Shown here: piece by piece, positions 34,680 to 43,176 of the stretch
Position numbering within the stretch: the stretch's first letter is position 1
Layout: each line of letters starts with the position of its first letter
DNA from: Chloroflexota bacterium
Lineage (GTDB): Bacteria > Chloroflexota > Dormibacteria > CF-121
Length of the DNA: 48,598 nucleotides
Assembly: GCA_005880615.1 (NCBI GenBank)
Contig: VBID01000140.1
Location: 1-48,598 of the forward strand
Direction of reading: 5' to 3'
Notes under the pieces: model-generated
What the model saw: only the letters and a program-made list of their open reading frames with translations
The model's database searches: none
Told to the model about the DNA's origin: nothing
Made by a program: the position numbers and the translations under genes

Positions 34680-35885
34680 TCAGGCCTCAGCGATCAGAGC
34701 GAGGCCGTGGGGCTCACCAGCCACCGGCAGGCTGAACAGCTCCCGGAGCACGAGGGTGGCGGCGCCGATCGCCCAGGCCCGGTCGCCCCAGGGCTGGATG
34801 ACGATGTCCATCTGGGCGGCGAGTCCGTCGAACGTCATCGACCGGATGCGCTCCTGCATGGTGTCGAACATGGCTGGGCCCAGCCGGGTCCCCTCCCCAC
34901 TCACGATCAGCCGCTCCGGATTCAGAAGGGTGACCAGGTTCGCCAGGGCCAGCCCCAGTTGCTGACCCGCTTCAGCCAGGACGGCCGTGACGACTGCATG
35001 CCCTGACCCCGCGAGCTCGAGCATCTCGTCGGCGGAAACCTGCCGTCCCAGAGCGGCGGAGATGCGGTTCACCAGCACCGGCTCACTAACCAGCGCTTCG
35101 AGGCAGCCCGAGCGCCCGCACTGACAGGACGGGCCGTCCGGTGCGACGACGATGTGGCCGAACTCGCCGGCGCCTCCGATGGCGCCACGGTAGATCTCGC
35201 CATTGAGGACGATGCCAAGCCCAATCCCGCGGCCGACCGTGACGGTTAGGAAGTGCTTCAGCCCGATCCCCGCGCCAAACCACTTCTCCGCCACGGCCAG
35301 AGTGTTGACATCGTTGTCGACCCAAACGGGAATCTGCAGCTTCCGGCGCAGCGGCTCGCTCAGGGCGACGTCCTGCCAGTGGAGGATGTGCGAATAGCGG
35401 CATACCCCCTGGCCGGCATCGATGACCCCCGCCAGGCCTATCCCGATGCCGAGCACCATCTTCCGCTTGACGCCAGATTCCGTAAGCGAGTGCCGGACGG
35501 CGTCTTCGATCGCCACCAGGGCGGCCTGAGGATCGCCAATCAGATGGGTGTCGGACTCGGCTGAGTGAACCACCTCGGCGGCGAGGTTGGTGACCACGGT
35601 GGTGAGGCCGTGCTCCTTGAGCTTGATGCCGATCACGTACCCGGCGCGCTCGTTGAGGCGCAACAGGACAGGCGGCCGACCCAGCTTCGAGGGGCCGATG
35701 GCCAGCTCCGACAACACCCCCAACCGCACGAGCCGAGCGACGATGCCCGTTATCGTGGCTGGGCTCAGCTTGCTCTGGCGCGCCAGCTCGGCCCGCGAGA
35801 TGGGACCGCCGCCCTTCACCAGGTTGACCACCAGGCTCGTATTCAGGTCCCGCATCAGATCGCGATTGGCCTTCTGGAGCGCCAT
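34680..35885 (-). CDS. ROK-family transcriptional regulator (NagC/XylR type)
   Basis: 401 residues. An N-terminal winged helix (ISRAELARQSKLSPATITGIV, residues about 25-70) precedes a ROK sugar-kinase-like domain with GIGIGLAGVIDAGQG and the zinc motif GPSCQCGRSGCLEAL. It is the first gene of the minus-strand operon and its promoter carries a 17-bp palindrome, so it most likely represses its own operon and is released by a sugar derived from the imported glucan. Some ROK regulators activate instead; the sequence does not decide. The ATG at 35885 lies 4 bases from the operator. Confidence 0.92.
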   Translation of the reverse strand: MALQKANRDLMRDLNTSLVVNLVKGGGPISRAELARQSKLSPATITGIVARLVRLGVLSELAIGPSKLGRPPVLLRLNERAGYVIGIKLKEHGLTTVVTNLAAEVVHSAESDTHLIGDPQAALVAIEDAVRHSLTESGVKRKMVLGIGIGLAGVIDAGQGVCRYSHILHWQDVALSEPLRRKLQIPVWVDNDVNTLAVAEKWFGAGIGLKHFLTVTVGRGIGLGIVLNGEIYRGAIGGAGEFGHIVVAPDGPSCQCGRSGCLEALVSEPVLVNRISAALGRQVSADEMLELAGSGHAVVTAVLAEAGQQLGLALANLVTLLNPERLIVSGEGTRLGPAMFDTMQERIRSMTFDGLAAQMDIVIQPWGDRAWAIGAATLVLRELFSLPVAGEPHGLALIAEA

Positions 35886-35888
35886 TAC

Positions 35889-35928
35889 TTTATTCGCTGA
35901 TTAAACATATGCAGATTGGCTTTGTCAA
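35889..35928 (-). promoter_or_regulatory. promoter and ROK operator of the glucan operon
   Basis: On the minus strand TTGACA (35928-35923), a 17-base spacer and TTTAAT (35905-35900) form a near-consensus promoter. Overlapping the -10 is TTTATTCGCTGATTAAA (35889-35905), which matches its reverse complement at 12 of 17 positions with TTTA/TAAA ends, like the AT-rich palindromes of NagC/Mlc/XylR regulators. Control by the ROK protein is inferred. Confidence 0.65.
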
Positions 35929-36001
35929 GGAGGCACCGACCACAGCTCGAGTGTTCAGTGAACTGGAGCTTTCGTCGATCTCGAGATCAGGTGGTGCTGT
36001 G

Positions 36002-36190
36002 GGAGGGCAAAACTCGGTGTGAGTTCACGCGGCTCTCGAGTAGACGTGATGGAGACCTCCAAGGATTGGCCTGGAGACGATCGGTCCGGTGGAGCCGAGC
36101 GAACGCGGTCGCGGCGGATGCAGATCCAGACTACGGTGGGGGCGACCGCGGTTGTAGTAAGCCGCGAACTCCCTGAGCAGGAGGTCTCCA
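36002..36190 (-). mobile_element. insertion-sequence fragment (third copy)
   Basis: Left inverted repeat GGAGGGCAAAACTCGG followed by the reversed 3' end of a transposase gene, with codons for LLLREFAAYYNRGRPHRSL and later VSRPILGGLHHVYSRAA-stop (stop at 36025-36027). This is the same family as the intact copies at 16610 and 21323, closer to the latter. The rest of the element is deleted from about 36190. Confidence 0.75.
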
Positions 36191-36276
36191 CCACGTCTCC
36201 GGGAGGGCAGCCTGAGATGCGGATGGCTTATTGCCCCTCTTCATCGCGTCGAACGACGCCTCCGCGGGCTGAGGCC

Positions 36277-38340
36277 TCAGCCTTCCCTTATGGCCGCCAG
36301 CACGGCGGCGCCGTAGCGCTCCAGCTTGGCGGGACCGACGCCGGGAACCGCGGCGAGTTCCGCGATCGACACCGGTCGGGTCCGCGCGATCTCGGCCAGG
36401 GTCTTGTCGTGGAAGATCACGTACGGCGGCATCTGAGCCCGCCTGGCGGTATCGAGGCGCCACTGACGGAGGGCATCGAAGCGCACCAACGCCTCATCGG
36501 TGAGGTCGCCGGCGGTGAGGCCCTTCGACAAGCGGCTCCGCTTGGGGGCGGGTCGAGATGGCCCGACCTCGAGCTCGACCGTCAGCGATTGCTCCCCGGC
36601 TAGCAGGGCCAGGCCGGTCTGCGTGACCGACATCGTCGGCTTCTCGCCGTGCCCGCGGACGATCAGGCCCAGCTCCACCAGCGTGGAGACCAGGTCCCGG
36701 ATGCGCTCCACGTCCCAGTCCCTCAGCGCCCCGAAAAAGGCGAGGGCCTGGACCCAGGGCTTCGACGTCGCCCAGGCATCGAGCTGTCCGCGCAGGATCA
36801 AGGCGATGCGCGCCCCGCCCAGGTGCCCCTCGAAGCGGGCGACACATGCGACCGCGGCTTCCACGTCCGCCGGTGCGACGGTGAGCGTCTCGATGCTCCG
36901 CGGGTCGAGACAGTTGTCACAGGAGCTGCAGGTCCGCGGTACCCCCTCCTCGCCGAAATAGTCCGCGATCCGGGCGTGGCGACAGCCGCGCGAACGGGCG
37001 TAATCCATGACCTGGTTGACGCGCGCATAGGCATGTTCCTTGAGCTGCGCCTGCTCTTCGAAGTCGACCGGCGCGCCGGTCAGCTTGCGGATGCCGCCGC
37101 CCGGCTCAACTACGCCGATGCGCTCGAGCAAAGCAACGGCGGCGCGGATGGCGCCACCATCGATCGCGGGCAGCCGCGACTGCCAGTTGCGGATCCAGCC
37201 GCTGCCATCGCGAAGCATCTCCCGGTAGACGGCGCGCACGGTGTCGCGATCGGGGTATGCCTGCTCGATGAAGAACTCCTGCAGCTGGCGATCCTGGGCG
37301 CTGTACAGCAGGATGCATTCCGAGAGCTGGCCGTCGCGGCCGGCGCGGCCCGCCTGCTGGTAGTACTCCTCGAGGCTGCCCGGGAAGTCGTAGTGGATCA
37401 CCTGGCGGATGTCGGGGAAGTCGACACCCATGCCGAACGCCGAGGTGGCGACGATGACCTTGAGGCGGCCGGCGGCGAACTCCTCGTAGACATCCTGCCG
37501 CTCATCGCCATCCAGCGCGCCGTGGTACGAGGCCGTGGCGATGCCCGCATCCGAGAGGACAGCCGAGACCTCCATCGCGGTCTTCCGGGCGCCGCAGTAG
37601 ATCAGCGACCGGCCGTCGCCGGGACGGATGCGCGCCAGCAGACTGTCACGCTTGTCCGCCTTGGCGCGGCAGCGCACCACCGACATCATGAGGTTCTCGC
37701 GGACGAAGCCGGTGACCTTCCTCACCGGCTCGCGGAGGCCCAGGCTGGCGATGATGTCGAAACGCACCCGAGGCGTCGCGGTCGCCGTGAAAGCACCGAC
37801 CGGCGGCTTGCCGCAAGCGGCGATGGCGTCGCCGAGACGGCGGTAGTCGGGGCGAAAGTCGTGTCCCCAGCTGGAGATGCAGTGGGCCTCGTCGATGACA
37901 AAACGCGACACCTTCAGCCGCCCCAGAGCATCGAGAAAGCCGCTCGCGCCGATCCGCTCCGGCGCCAGGTACAGGAAGAACAGCTCGCCGGCTGACGCCC
38001 GGGTCATCGCCTCGCGACGTTCCTCGGCCGTCATCTGGCTGTGGACGCAGGCCGAGGGCACGCCCAGCTGGGTCAGCCGCGCCACCTGGTCGACCATAAG
38101 GGCGATCAGCGGCGAAACCACGATCGTCAGACCGCCCTCGACGATGCCGGGCACCCAGTAGGCAATGCTCTTTCCCGACCCGGTAGGGGCGACGAAAAGG
38201 ACATCGGCACCCGACTCGGCCGCGGCAACGACCTCGTCTTGCCCGGGCCGGAACTCAGGCAGGCCGAAGACTTCCTGGAGAACGGTGCGTGCCGCAGCCG
38301 ATGGCTGGCCAGGTGAGGCCGGAGGCAGAGACGCGGGCAC
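36277..38340 (-). CDS. recQ: RecQ-family ATP-dependent DNA helicase
   Basis: 687 residues (E. coli RecQ has 609). Domains: SF2 helicase core with Walker A APTGSGKS (51-58), DEAH box 150-153 and the aromatic-rich loop HCISSWGHDFRPDY; second RecA lobe with HGALDGDERQDVYEEF and QQAGRAGRDG; the RecQ zinc motif CRHARIADYFGE...CSSCDNC; RQC winged helix; and an HRDC domain at the end (RQWRLDTARRAQMPPYVIF, VPGVGPAKLERYG). It unwinds DNA during repair and recombination restart. It is the last gene of the island before tRNA-Gln and may be cargo or a host gene captured; sequence alone does not tell. Confidence 0.95.
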   Translation of the reverse strand: MPASLPPASPGQPSAAARTVLQEVFGLPEFRPGQDEVVAAAESGADVLFVAPTGSGKSIAYWVPGIVEGGLTIVVSPLIALMVDQVARLTQLGVPSACVHSQMTAEERREAMTRASAGELFFLYLAPERIGASGFLDALGRLKVSRFVIDEAHCISSWGHDFRPDYRRLGDAIAACGKPPVGAFTATATPRVRFDIIASLGLREPVRKVTGFVRENLMMSVVRCRAKADKRDSLLARIRPGDGRSLIYCGARKTAMEVSAVLSDAGIATASYHGALDGDERQDVYEEFAAGRLKVIVATSAFGMGVDFPDIRQVIHYDFPGSLEEYYQQAGRAGRDGQLSECILLYSAQDRQLQEFFIEQAYPDRDTVRAVYREMLRDGSGWIRNWQSRLPAIDGGAIRAAVALLERIGVVEPGGGIRKLTGAPVDFEEQAQLKEHAYARVNQVMDYARSRGCRHARIADYFGEEGVPRTCSSCDNCLDPRSIETLTVAPADVEAAVACVARFEGHLGGARIALILRGQLDAWATSKPWVQALAFFGALRDWDVERIRDLVSTLVELGLIVRGHGEKPTMSVTQTGLALLAGEQSLTVELEVGPSRPAPKRSRLSKGLTAGDLTDEALVRFDALRQWRLDTARRAQMPPYVIFHDKTLAEIARTRPVSIAELAAVPGVGPAKLERYGAAVLAAIREG

Positions 38341-38544
38341 CTATCGACGCTAGCAGGTTGTAGGGCGGCAACGGTCCGTCTATGGAGGATCACGGAATCT
38401 GGGCCATTCGAATCACGAATTCTGACCCACCCCAGGCTGGTCGTCAGCGGACTTTCACACCACCTCCCTGCGCACGGTCGCTTCGGTGCTGCGGCATCAC
38501 CTCCTTCATCCACCAGAAGTCTCCATGCTCCTGGACGCACTCAC

Positions 38545-38555
38545 GGTTGCCGTCA
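38545..38555 (+). repeat. putative integrase arm-type site at the tRNA-proximal island end
   Basis: GGTTGCCGTCA, identical and in the same orientation as the two tandem copies at 3494-3516, 61 bases inside the right attachment repeat. Arm-site role is inferred. Confidence 0.4.
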
Positions 38556-38615
38556 AAAGTACCGCCACCGGGCGAAAACATGATAGCGAAGGTCGCCGAT
38601 TCAAATTCACAAATT

Positions 38616-38659
38616 TGGCTGGGGCGGTAGGATTCGAACCTACGGTGGCGGATCCAAAG
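38616..38659 (-). repeat. attachment-site copy within tRNA-Gln (proximal end of island)
   Basis: The 44-bp core shared exactly with 3347-3390; it runs from the anticodon loop to the CCA end, a usual target segment of tyrosine integrases. Confidence 0.8.
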
Positions 38660-38689
38660 TCCGCTGCCTTACCACTTGGCCACGCCCCA
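38616..38689 (-). tRNA. tRNA-Gln (anticodon TTG)
   Basis: Full cloverleaf: acceptor TGGGGCG pairs with CGCCCCA, D arm GCCAAGTGGTAAGGC, anticodon arm GCGGA-CTTTGGA-TCCGC with anticodon TTG, T arm GTAGG-TTCGAAT-CCTAC, discriminator G and encoded CCA. The 3' part from the anticodon loop onward is repeated at 3347, so this gene is the integration target and stays intact after insertion. Confidence 0.95.
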
Positions 38690-38730
38690 CCGGCAGGCCG
38701 CCCCCAGTATAGAAGCGGGCCGGAATAACA

Positions 38731-38760
38731 GCGGACCGGCGGAGAGGCACGCCGGTCCGC
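38731..38760 (-). terminator. strong hairpin between the pilin gene and tRNA-Gln
   Basis: Perfect 10-bp stem GCGGACCGGC / GCCGGTCCGC with a 10-base loop, 18 bases beyond the pilin stop codon. The minus strand continues TGTTATTCC, a short T-rich tail. Probably terminates the pilin transcript. Confidence 0.6.
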
Positions 38761-38778
38761 GTGGAACACCGTGGGGGC

Positions 38779-38976
38779 TTAGTGCTGGATGTGCACGCTC
38801 ACGTTTTGGAAAAGGTTGTGCACGGTGCCGCCCATAAAGGTGAGCGAGGTGATCAGGGCGATCCCGATGAAGACCAGGAGCATGCCGTATTCGGTGTAGG
38901 CCTGACCGCTGTGGCCGTGCCGGGCGCGCAGCCACAGCCTGCCAGTGGCGCTCGCGGTCCGGTTGATCGTCTTCAC
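38779..38976 (-). CDS. flp: Flp/Fap-type pilin
   Basis: 65 residues. A basic leader ends GHSG at residue 24, followed by QAYTEYGMLLVFIGIALI: Glu and Tyr at mature positions 5 and 6 and a long hydrophobic helix, the hallmark of Flp-type (type IVb) pilins processed by a TadV-like peptidase. Such pilins polymerise into adhesive Tad pili. No tad secretion genes are in the window. It lies downstream of a two-component system on the same strand, which may regulate it. Confidence 0.88.
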   Translation of the reverse strand: MKTINRTASATGRLWLRARHGHSGQAYTEYGMLLVFIGIALITSLTFMGGTVHNLFQNVSVHIQH

Positions 38977-39090
38977 GAACCCATGCTAGCTGGCGTCCTC
39001 GGCCGTGAGATCGGCTGAAGAGTCCTCGTGGGTACGCTGGCCAGCGCAACGCCTACGGCCGCAGGATTAGACGACCTTACGTAGATCCGG

Positions 39091-39753
39091 TCAGGCGGCG
39101 GGTTGGAGGGGGACCGTGATCCAGCCCTCACGGATGGCCTTGGTAACGGCCTCCAGCTTCGAGTGCACCTTGAGCTTGCTCAGGATGTTCTGCACGTGCG
39201 TCCGGACGGTGTTGGGTGACATCCCCAAGCGTTCGGCCGCCTTCAGGTTGTCGTGGCCGAGGGCCAGCTCGTTGAGCACGGCCAGCTCGCGTGGGGTTAA
39301 CGGCGTGCTGGCCGCCAGGGCCGCGGGCCGGGCCATGCCTTCCAGCAAGCGGTTGAGCATGTAGGGGGCGATCAACGCCTCGCCCCGGGCGGCGCCCCGA
39401 ACCGCCTGGAGCACCTGCGGGGTGGCCTCATGTTTGCTCATGTAGCCGGTCACGCCCGAGGCGATCGCGTCGCGCAGCACGCTCTCTTCTTCGTCGCTGG
39501 TCAGCAGCACGACCTGGGTCTTGGGGAAGTCGCGCTTGATGGCCTGGACCGCATCGATGCCGGAGCCATCCGGGAGGTGCACATCCAGGAGGAGCACGTC
39601 CGGCTGGTGCAGGCGGACCTGTTCCAGCGCCTCCTTGACCGAGCCACCCCGGCCGACCACGCGCAGGTCGGGCTCCAGGTTCAAGACCGTGGTCAGGGCA
39701 TCGCAGAAGACGGCGTGGTCATCCACCAACACGACCCGGATCGGTTCCACCAT
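39091..39753 (-). CDS. NarL/FixJ-family response regulator
   Basis: 220 residues. Receiver domain with DD (11-12), phospho-acceptor Asp57 (VLLLDVHLPDGSG) and Lys of SKHEAT region; C-terminal LuxR-type helix-turn-helix (LTPRELAVLNELALGHDN, LKAAERLGMSPNTVRTHVQN). It follows its cognate kinase by 7 bases and is followed by the pilin gene, so pilus or adhesion control is a reasonable guess. Confidence 0.94.
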   Translation of the reverse strand: MVEPIRVVLVDDHAVFCDALTTVLNLEPDLRVVGRGGSVKEALEQVRLHQPDVLLLDVHLPDGSGIDAVQAIKRDFPKTQVVLLTSDEEESVLRDAIASGVTGYMSKHEATPQVLQAVRGAARGEALIAPYMLNRLLEGMARPAALAASTPLTPRELAVLNELALGHDNLKAAERLGMSPNTVRTHVQNILSKLKVHSKLEAVTKAIREGWITVPLQPAA

Positions 39754-39760
39754 ATGTCTC

Positions 39761-41191
39761 TCAGGCGGTGGTCGTCTTGGTGCTCGCGACCTCCGACGAT
39801 GCCGCCACAGGTAGAACGAAGGAGAAGGTCGAGCCCTTGCCCCATACGCTCTCCACCAGCATCTCCCCGCCGTGGGCGCGCACGATCTCGCGAGTGATAT
39901 AGAGGCCCAGCCCGGTGCCGGAAATACTCAGGGACCGCTTGTCGAAGAGCCGGCTGAACTTCTCGAACAGGCGGGGGATGTCCTCTTCCCGCATCCCCAG
40001 GCCCTCGTCGTGAACCGAGACCTTGACCCGGTTCTCGCGATCGAGGAAGGCCATCACGGCGACGCCGCCGCCCCGAGGCGAGTACTTGACCGCGTTGCTG
40101 AGCAGGTTCATGACCACCTGCTGCAGGCGCTTGCGGTCGGCGCGCACCTGCAGGCCGGGCTCGATCCGGACTCGCAGGGGATGCTTCTGCGCGTCCATCG
40201 GAAACGACTCCACGACCTCCCGCACGAATTGACTGAGGTCCAGCAACTCGAAGCGATAGGTGAAGTGCTCGGTATCGATGCGGTTGACGGAGGTGAAGTC
40301 CTCGATCAGGGCGCCCAGCGCCGCAGCGCTGCGATGGATGCCTTCGATCAGCGCCTCCCGGGTGGGCTGGTCGAGGCGGTGCTGTTGATGGAGCAGGGTA
40401 TCGGCCTGCGTTTTGATGCTGGCGATCGGGGTCTGCAGCTCATGGGTGACCATCGAGACGAACTCCGACCGCACCCGGTCGATCTCTTCCAATCGCTGGG
40501 CGCGCTCCTTCTCCAGGGCCTCCCGGCGGCGGGTCTCGTCCAGCTGTCCGGCTCGCTCGATGGCGGCGTGCAGGGCCCGGTCGAGGCGGCTGGTCAGGTC
40601 GCGAACCAGCAACCCGGCCACCACGGCCACGAACAGAAACAGGAAAATGCGACCCAGGACGAACCCGGAGGGCGGGGTCAGCGCGGACCCGGTAAAGCCG
40701 CCCACCACGATGTACAGGAGGGACACGACCACCGCCGCCGCCACCGCACCCGGCAGCCCGAACCGAACGCCCGAGGCGATGATCAGGAGGTAGAAGACCA
40801 GCGAGAAATCGGTGGGCGCGCTGTAGCCACCGGTGACGTACAGGATGCTGGTGGCCACCAGCAGATCGATGGCGGTGGTGATCAGCCCGAACCAACGGCC
40901 GGGGCGGTAGCCGCGCAGCAGGACCACTGAAACCGCCGCATTGACCACGGCCCAGCCGGCCAGGGCGGCGTCGACAAACAGCACCGAGGCCGGGGAATTG
41001 CGGTTGCCGAAGTGGTTCAGGATGAGTGCGGCCAGGAGGACCACCCAGCGCCCGATCAGGCTGATCCGTTCGCCGCTGGTGAGCACGCCGGCGCGGCTGT
41101 CCCGGATCACGTCCGAATAGTCGGTCGGCTGGCCGGGCGACGGGACAGGCTGCACCTCGATATAACGCGTCTCTCCGTTCGGTCCCGCCAT
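39761..41191 (-). CDS. membrane sensor histidine kinase
   Basis: 476 residues. The N-terminal 200 residues hold about six hydrophobic helices (about 45-62, 70-93, 100-120, 128-162, 180-196) without an obvious periplasmic domain, so it likely senses within the membrane. A coiled linker (205-245) leads to HisKA with His250 (MVTHELQTPIAS) and an HATPase with NLLSNAVKYSPRGG, HDEGLGM, FEKFSRLF and GTGLGLYI. Cognate regulator follows directly. It is divergent from a glycosyltransferase gene, 60 bases apart. Confidence 0.93.
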   Translation of the reverse strand: MAGPNGETRYIEVQPVPSPGQPTDYSDVIRDSRAGVLTSGERISLIGRWVVLLAALILNHFGNRNSPASVLFVDAALAGWAVVNAAVSVVLLRGYRPGRWFGLITTAIDLLVATSILYVTGGYSAPTDFSLVFYLLIIASGVRFGLPGAVAAAVVVSLLYIVVGGFTGSALTPPSGFVLGRIFLFLFVAVVAGLLVRDLTSRLDRALHAAIERAGQLDETRRREALEKERAQRLEEIDRVRSEFVSMVTHELQTPIASIKTQADTLLHQQHRLDQPTREALIEGIHRSAAALGALIEDFTSVNRIDTEHFTYRFELLDLSQFVREVVESFPMDAQKHPLRVRIEPGLQVRADRKRLQQVVMNLLSNAVKYSPRGGGVAVMAFLDRENRVKVSVHDEGLGMREEDIPRLFEKFSRLFDKRSLSISGTGLGLYITREIVRAHGGEMLVESVWGKGSTFSFVLPVAASSEVASTKTTTA

Positions 41192-41251
41192 GAGAAAGCA
41201 TCGAAATTATCGCCTGAAACGGGCCATAATCCGCACAAATCCCTGAGGGAG

Positions 41252-42364
41252 GTGCGAATCCTCGAGCGGGTCGGCTTCGACGCGCGCCTGATTGGCGGGC
41301 TGGGCATAGGGCGGTACATCCGGGGGCTACTGCCGCCGCTGGCGGAGACCCTGGGGGAGCACCTCACCGTGCTGGCCACACCCAAGGACCGAGCGCCCGT
41401 GCGGGCCGAGCTGGGGTCCGCCCCCACGATCGTGGTCGCGGGCGCCGCGCCCTACCGGCTGCAGGAGCAAACCGCGCTGCTGGCCCAGCTCGCCCGCCGT
41501 CAGTTCCAGCTGGTGCATTTTCCGCACTACAACCTCCCGGTTGCCTACCGCGGCCGCTTCGTGGTCACCATCCACGACCTGTTCTCCTTCCAATTCCCGG
41601 AGATCCATTCCGGCGGCCTCCCCCGCCTGGTCAACCAGGTGCTGATGACCAACGCCGTGCGGCGGGCAGCGGCTATCATCACCCCCTCCCAGGCCACAGC
41701 CCAGGAGTTACTCAGCCGCTTCCCGGACGCGGAGGGACGCGTCCACCCCATCGCCGAAGCGGCTGATCCGCGGTTTGGGCCGGAGCGCGATCGGAAGGCG
41801 GAGGCCACCTGGCAGGAGCACTTCCGGATCAGGCCGCCCTACCTGCTGTCTTTAGGGCAATGGAAGGCCTACAAGAACCTGCCCTTACTCATCGAGGCCT
41901 TTGGCCTGGTGCTGCGGCAGCGGGTCCAGGCGCAGCTCGTGATCGCGGGGCATGACCCGCGTCATCCGGAGGTGGCGGCCGCGGCGGCCACCCTGCCGGC
42001 GGGGTCGGTGGTGTTCCCGGGCCGGCTGCCGGATGACGCCATTGCGGACCTCTATCGAGGAGCTGCCGCCGTCGTGCTGCCATCGCGCGCGGAGGGTTTC
42101 GGCCTCCCTGTGATCGAGGCCATGGCCTGCGGCACACGAGTCGTCTGCAGCGACCTGCCCGTGCTTCGGGAAATGGCCGGCGACGTTCCCATCTACTGCG
42201 ACCCGACCGATGCCGGCTCCTTCACCCAGGGCATGCTGACCGCGCTGACGCCGCCTGCGGGCGACCGCCGGCCCGAGCTGGGCATCGTCCGCGCGGGCCT
42301 CTTCAGCTGGCACAAAGCGGCGGCGGAGACAATCGCGGTCTACGAGCAGGCGGTGGGCCGCTAG
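41252..42364 (+). CDS. glycosyltransferase family 4 (GT-B fold)
   Basis: 370 residues. N-terminal GFDARLIGGLGIGRYIRGLL, central VTIHDLFSFQFPEIHSGG, the linker ADPRFGP, and the C-terminal nucleotide-sugar domain with SLGQWKAYKNLPLLIEAF, VVFPGRLPDDAIADLYRGAA and the donor motif SRAEGFGLPVIEAMACG. It is a retaining GT4 enzyme, probably mannosyl- or rhamnosyl-type in cell-surface polysaccharide or glycolipid synthesis. The GTG at 41252 is chosen from the homology start and GAGGGAG just upstream; a longer frame back to 41012 overlaps the kinase and is not coding. Confidence 0.9.
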   Translation: MRILERVGFDARLIGGLGIGRYIRGLLPPLAETLGEHLTVLATPKDRAPVRAELGSAPTIVVAGAAPYRLQEQTALLAQLARRQFQLVHFPHYNLPVAYRGRFVVTIHDLFSFQFPEIHSGGLPRLVNQVLMTNAVRRAAAIITPSQATAQELLSRFPDAEGRVHPIAEAADPRFGPERDRKAEATWQEHFRIRPPYLLSLGQWKAYKNLPLLIEAFGLVLRQRVQAQLVIAGHDPRHPEVAAAAATLPAGSVVFPGRLPDDAIADLYRGAAAVVLPSRAEGFGLPVIEAMACGTRVVCSDLPVLREMAGDVPIYCDPTDAGSFTQGMLTALTPPAGDRRPELGIVRAGLFSWHKAAAETIAVYEQAVGR

Positions 42365-42373
42365 AGCGTTCGC

Positions 42374-42417
42374 CTCGAGACCCCCGCCCCGGCCCTCCCC
42401 GCAAGGGGGTAGGGAGA
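42374..42417. repeat. G-rich intergenic repeat, copy 1
   Basis: Begins CTCGAGACCCCC and contains CCCTCCCCGCAAGGGGGTAG; on the minus strand the G runs GGGG-A-GGG-CC-GGGG-C-GGGGG could form a quadruplex. Lies between the converging glycosyltransferase and gatD genes. Confidence 0.7.
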
Positions 42418-42422
42418 AATCG

Positions 42423-43154
42423 CTAACGAAGCACGCGGGCGGCCACCATGGCGTGGGCGGCCAGCTCGACGGTGCTATCCAGCGGCGCAAGGGTCTCCCC
42501 GAGGGCCCGCGCCAGCAGGAGATCTGCCAGCTGCGGGTTCTTGGGCAACAGCGATCCGTGGAGGTAGGTGCCGAAGACATTGCCGGCCGCCACCCCTTCC
42601 GTGCCGTCCTCGCCGTTGTTCCCGGTACCCCGGATCACCCGGCCGAGCGGCTGCAACCCAGGGCCGAGGTAGGTCTTGCCGCTGTGGTTCTCGAACCCAA
42701 CCAACGTCGGTGGGGTGATCCCCAGCCGGCCGGCGTCGATCAGGACATTGCCGATGTTGCGCCGGGGGCCGGGCACCGTGTAGGTGTCCAGCAACCCTAG
42801 GCCGGGCAACTTCTGTCCGTCCGCGGTCACGTAGTAATTGCCCAGCAGCTGATAGCCGCCGCACACCGCCAGCACCACGGCCCCGCGAGCCACCGCGGCG
42901 CGAATGCCCTCCGCCTTGTTGACGGTCAGGTCGGCGAACACCAACTGCTGGTCTCGGTCCTGGCCGCCGCCCCAGAACAGCAGGTCGAACGCGTCGAGCT
43001 CGGGCGCCGAGTCCCGGCCGATGGCGGTCACGTCGACCGCAATGCCGCGCCACTCGGCGCGCTTGCGCAGGGTGAGGAGGTTGCCGCGGTCGCCGTAGAT
43101 ATTCATCTCGTCGGCATACAGGTGCGCGATACGCAGGCGTCTGGGTGACGGCAT
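42423..43154 (-). CDS. gatD: lipid II isoglutaminyl synthase, glutamine amidotransferase subunit GatD
   Basis: 243 residues, class I CobB/CobQ-like glutaminase. With MurT it amidates D-Glu of lipid II to D-isoglutamine. Nucleophile Cys98 (AVCGGYQLLG) and His199 (GTYLHGSLL) are visible; N-terminal AHLYADEMNIYGDRGN is the GatD signature. The ATG at 43154 starts the homology. It is transcribed on the same strand as murT but separated from it by a glycosyltransferase on the other strand, whereas in most genomes the two are adjacent. A G-rich repeat lies at its 3' end. Confidence 0.93.
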   Translation of the reverse strand: MPSPRRLRIAHLYADEMNIYGDRGNLLTLRKRAEWRGIAVDVTAIGRDSAPELDAFDLLFWGGGQDRDQQLVFADLTVNKAEGIRAAVARGAVVLAVCGGYQLLGNYYVTADGQKLPGLGLLDTYTVPGPRRNIGNVLIDAGRLGITPPTLVGFENHSGKTYLGPGLQPLGRVIRGTGNNGEDGTEGVAAGNVFGTYLHGSLLPKNPQLADLLLARALGETLAPLDSTVELAAHAMVAARVLR

Positions 43155-43176
43155 GTTCCTATAGTACGGGCACTGC

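Noticed and set aside
36649..37995. 448-codon open frame on the plus strand
   Set aside because: Antisense shadow of recQ, which has every helicase motif on the other strand.
39872..40930. 352-codon open frame on the plus strand
   Set aside because: Antisense shadow of the sensor kinase.
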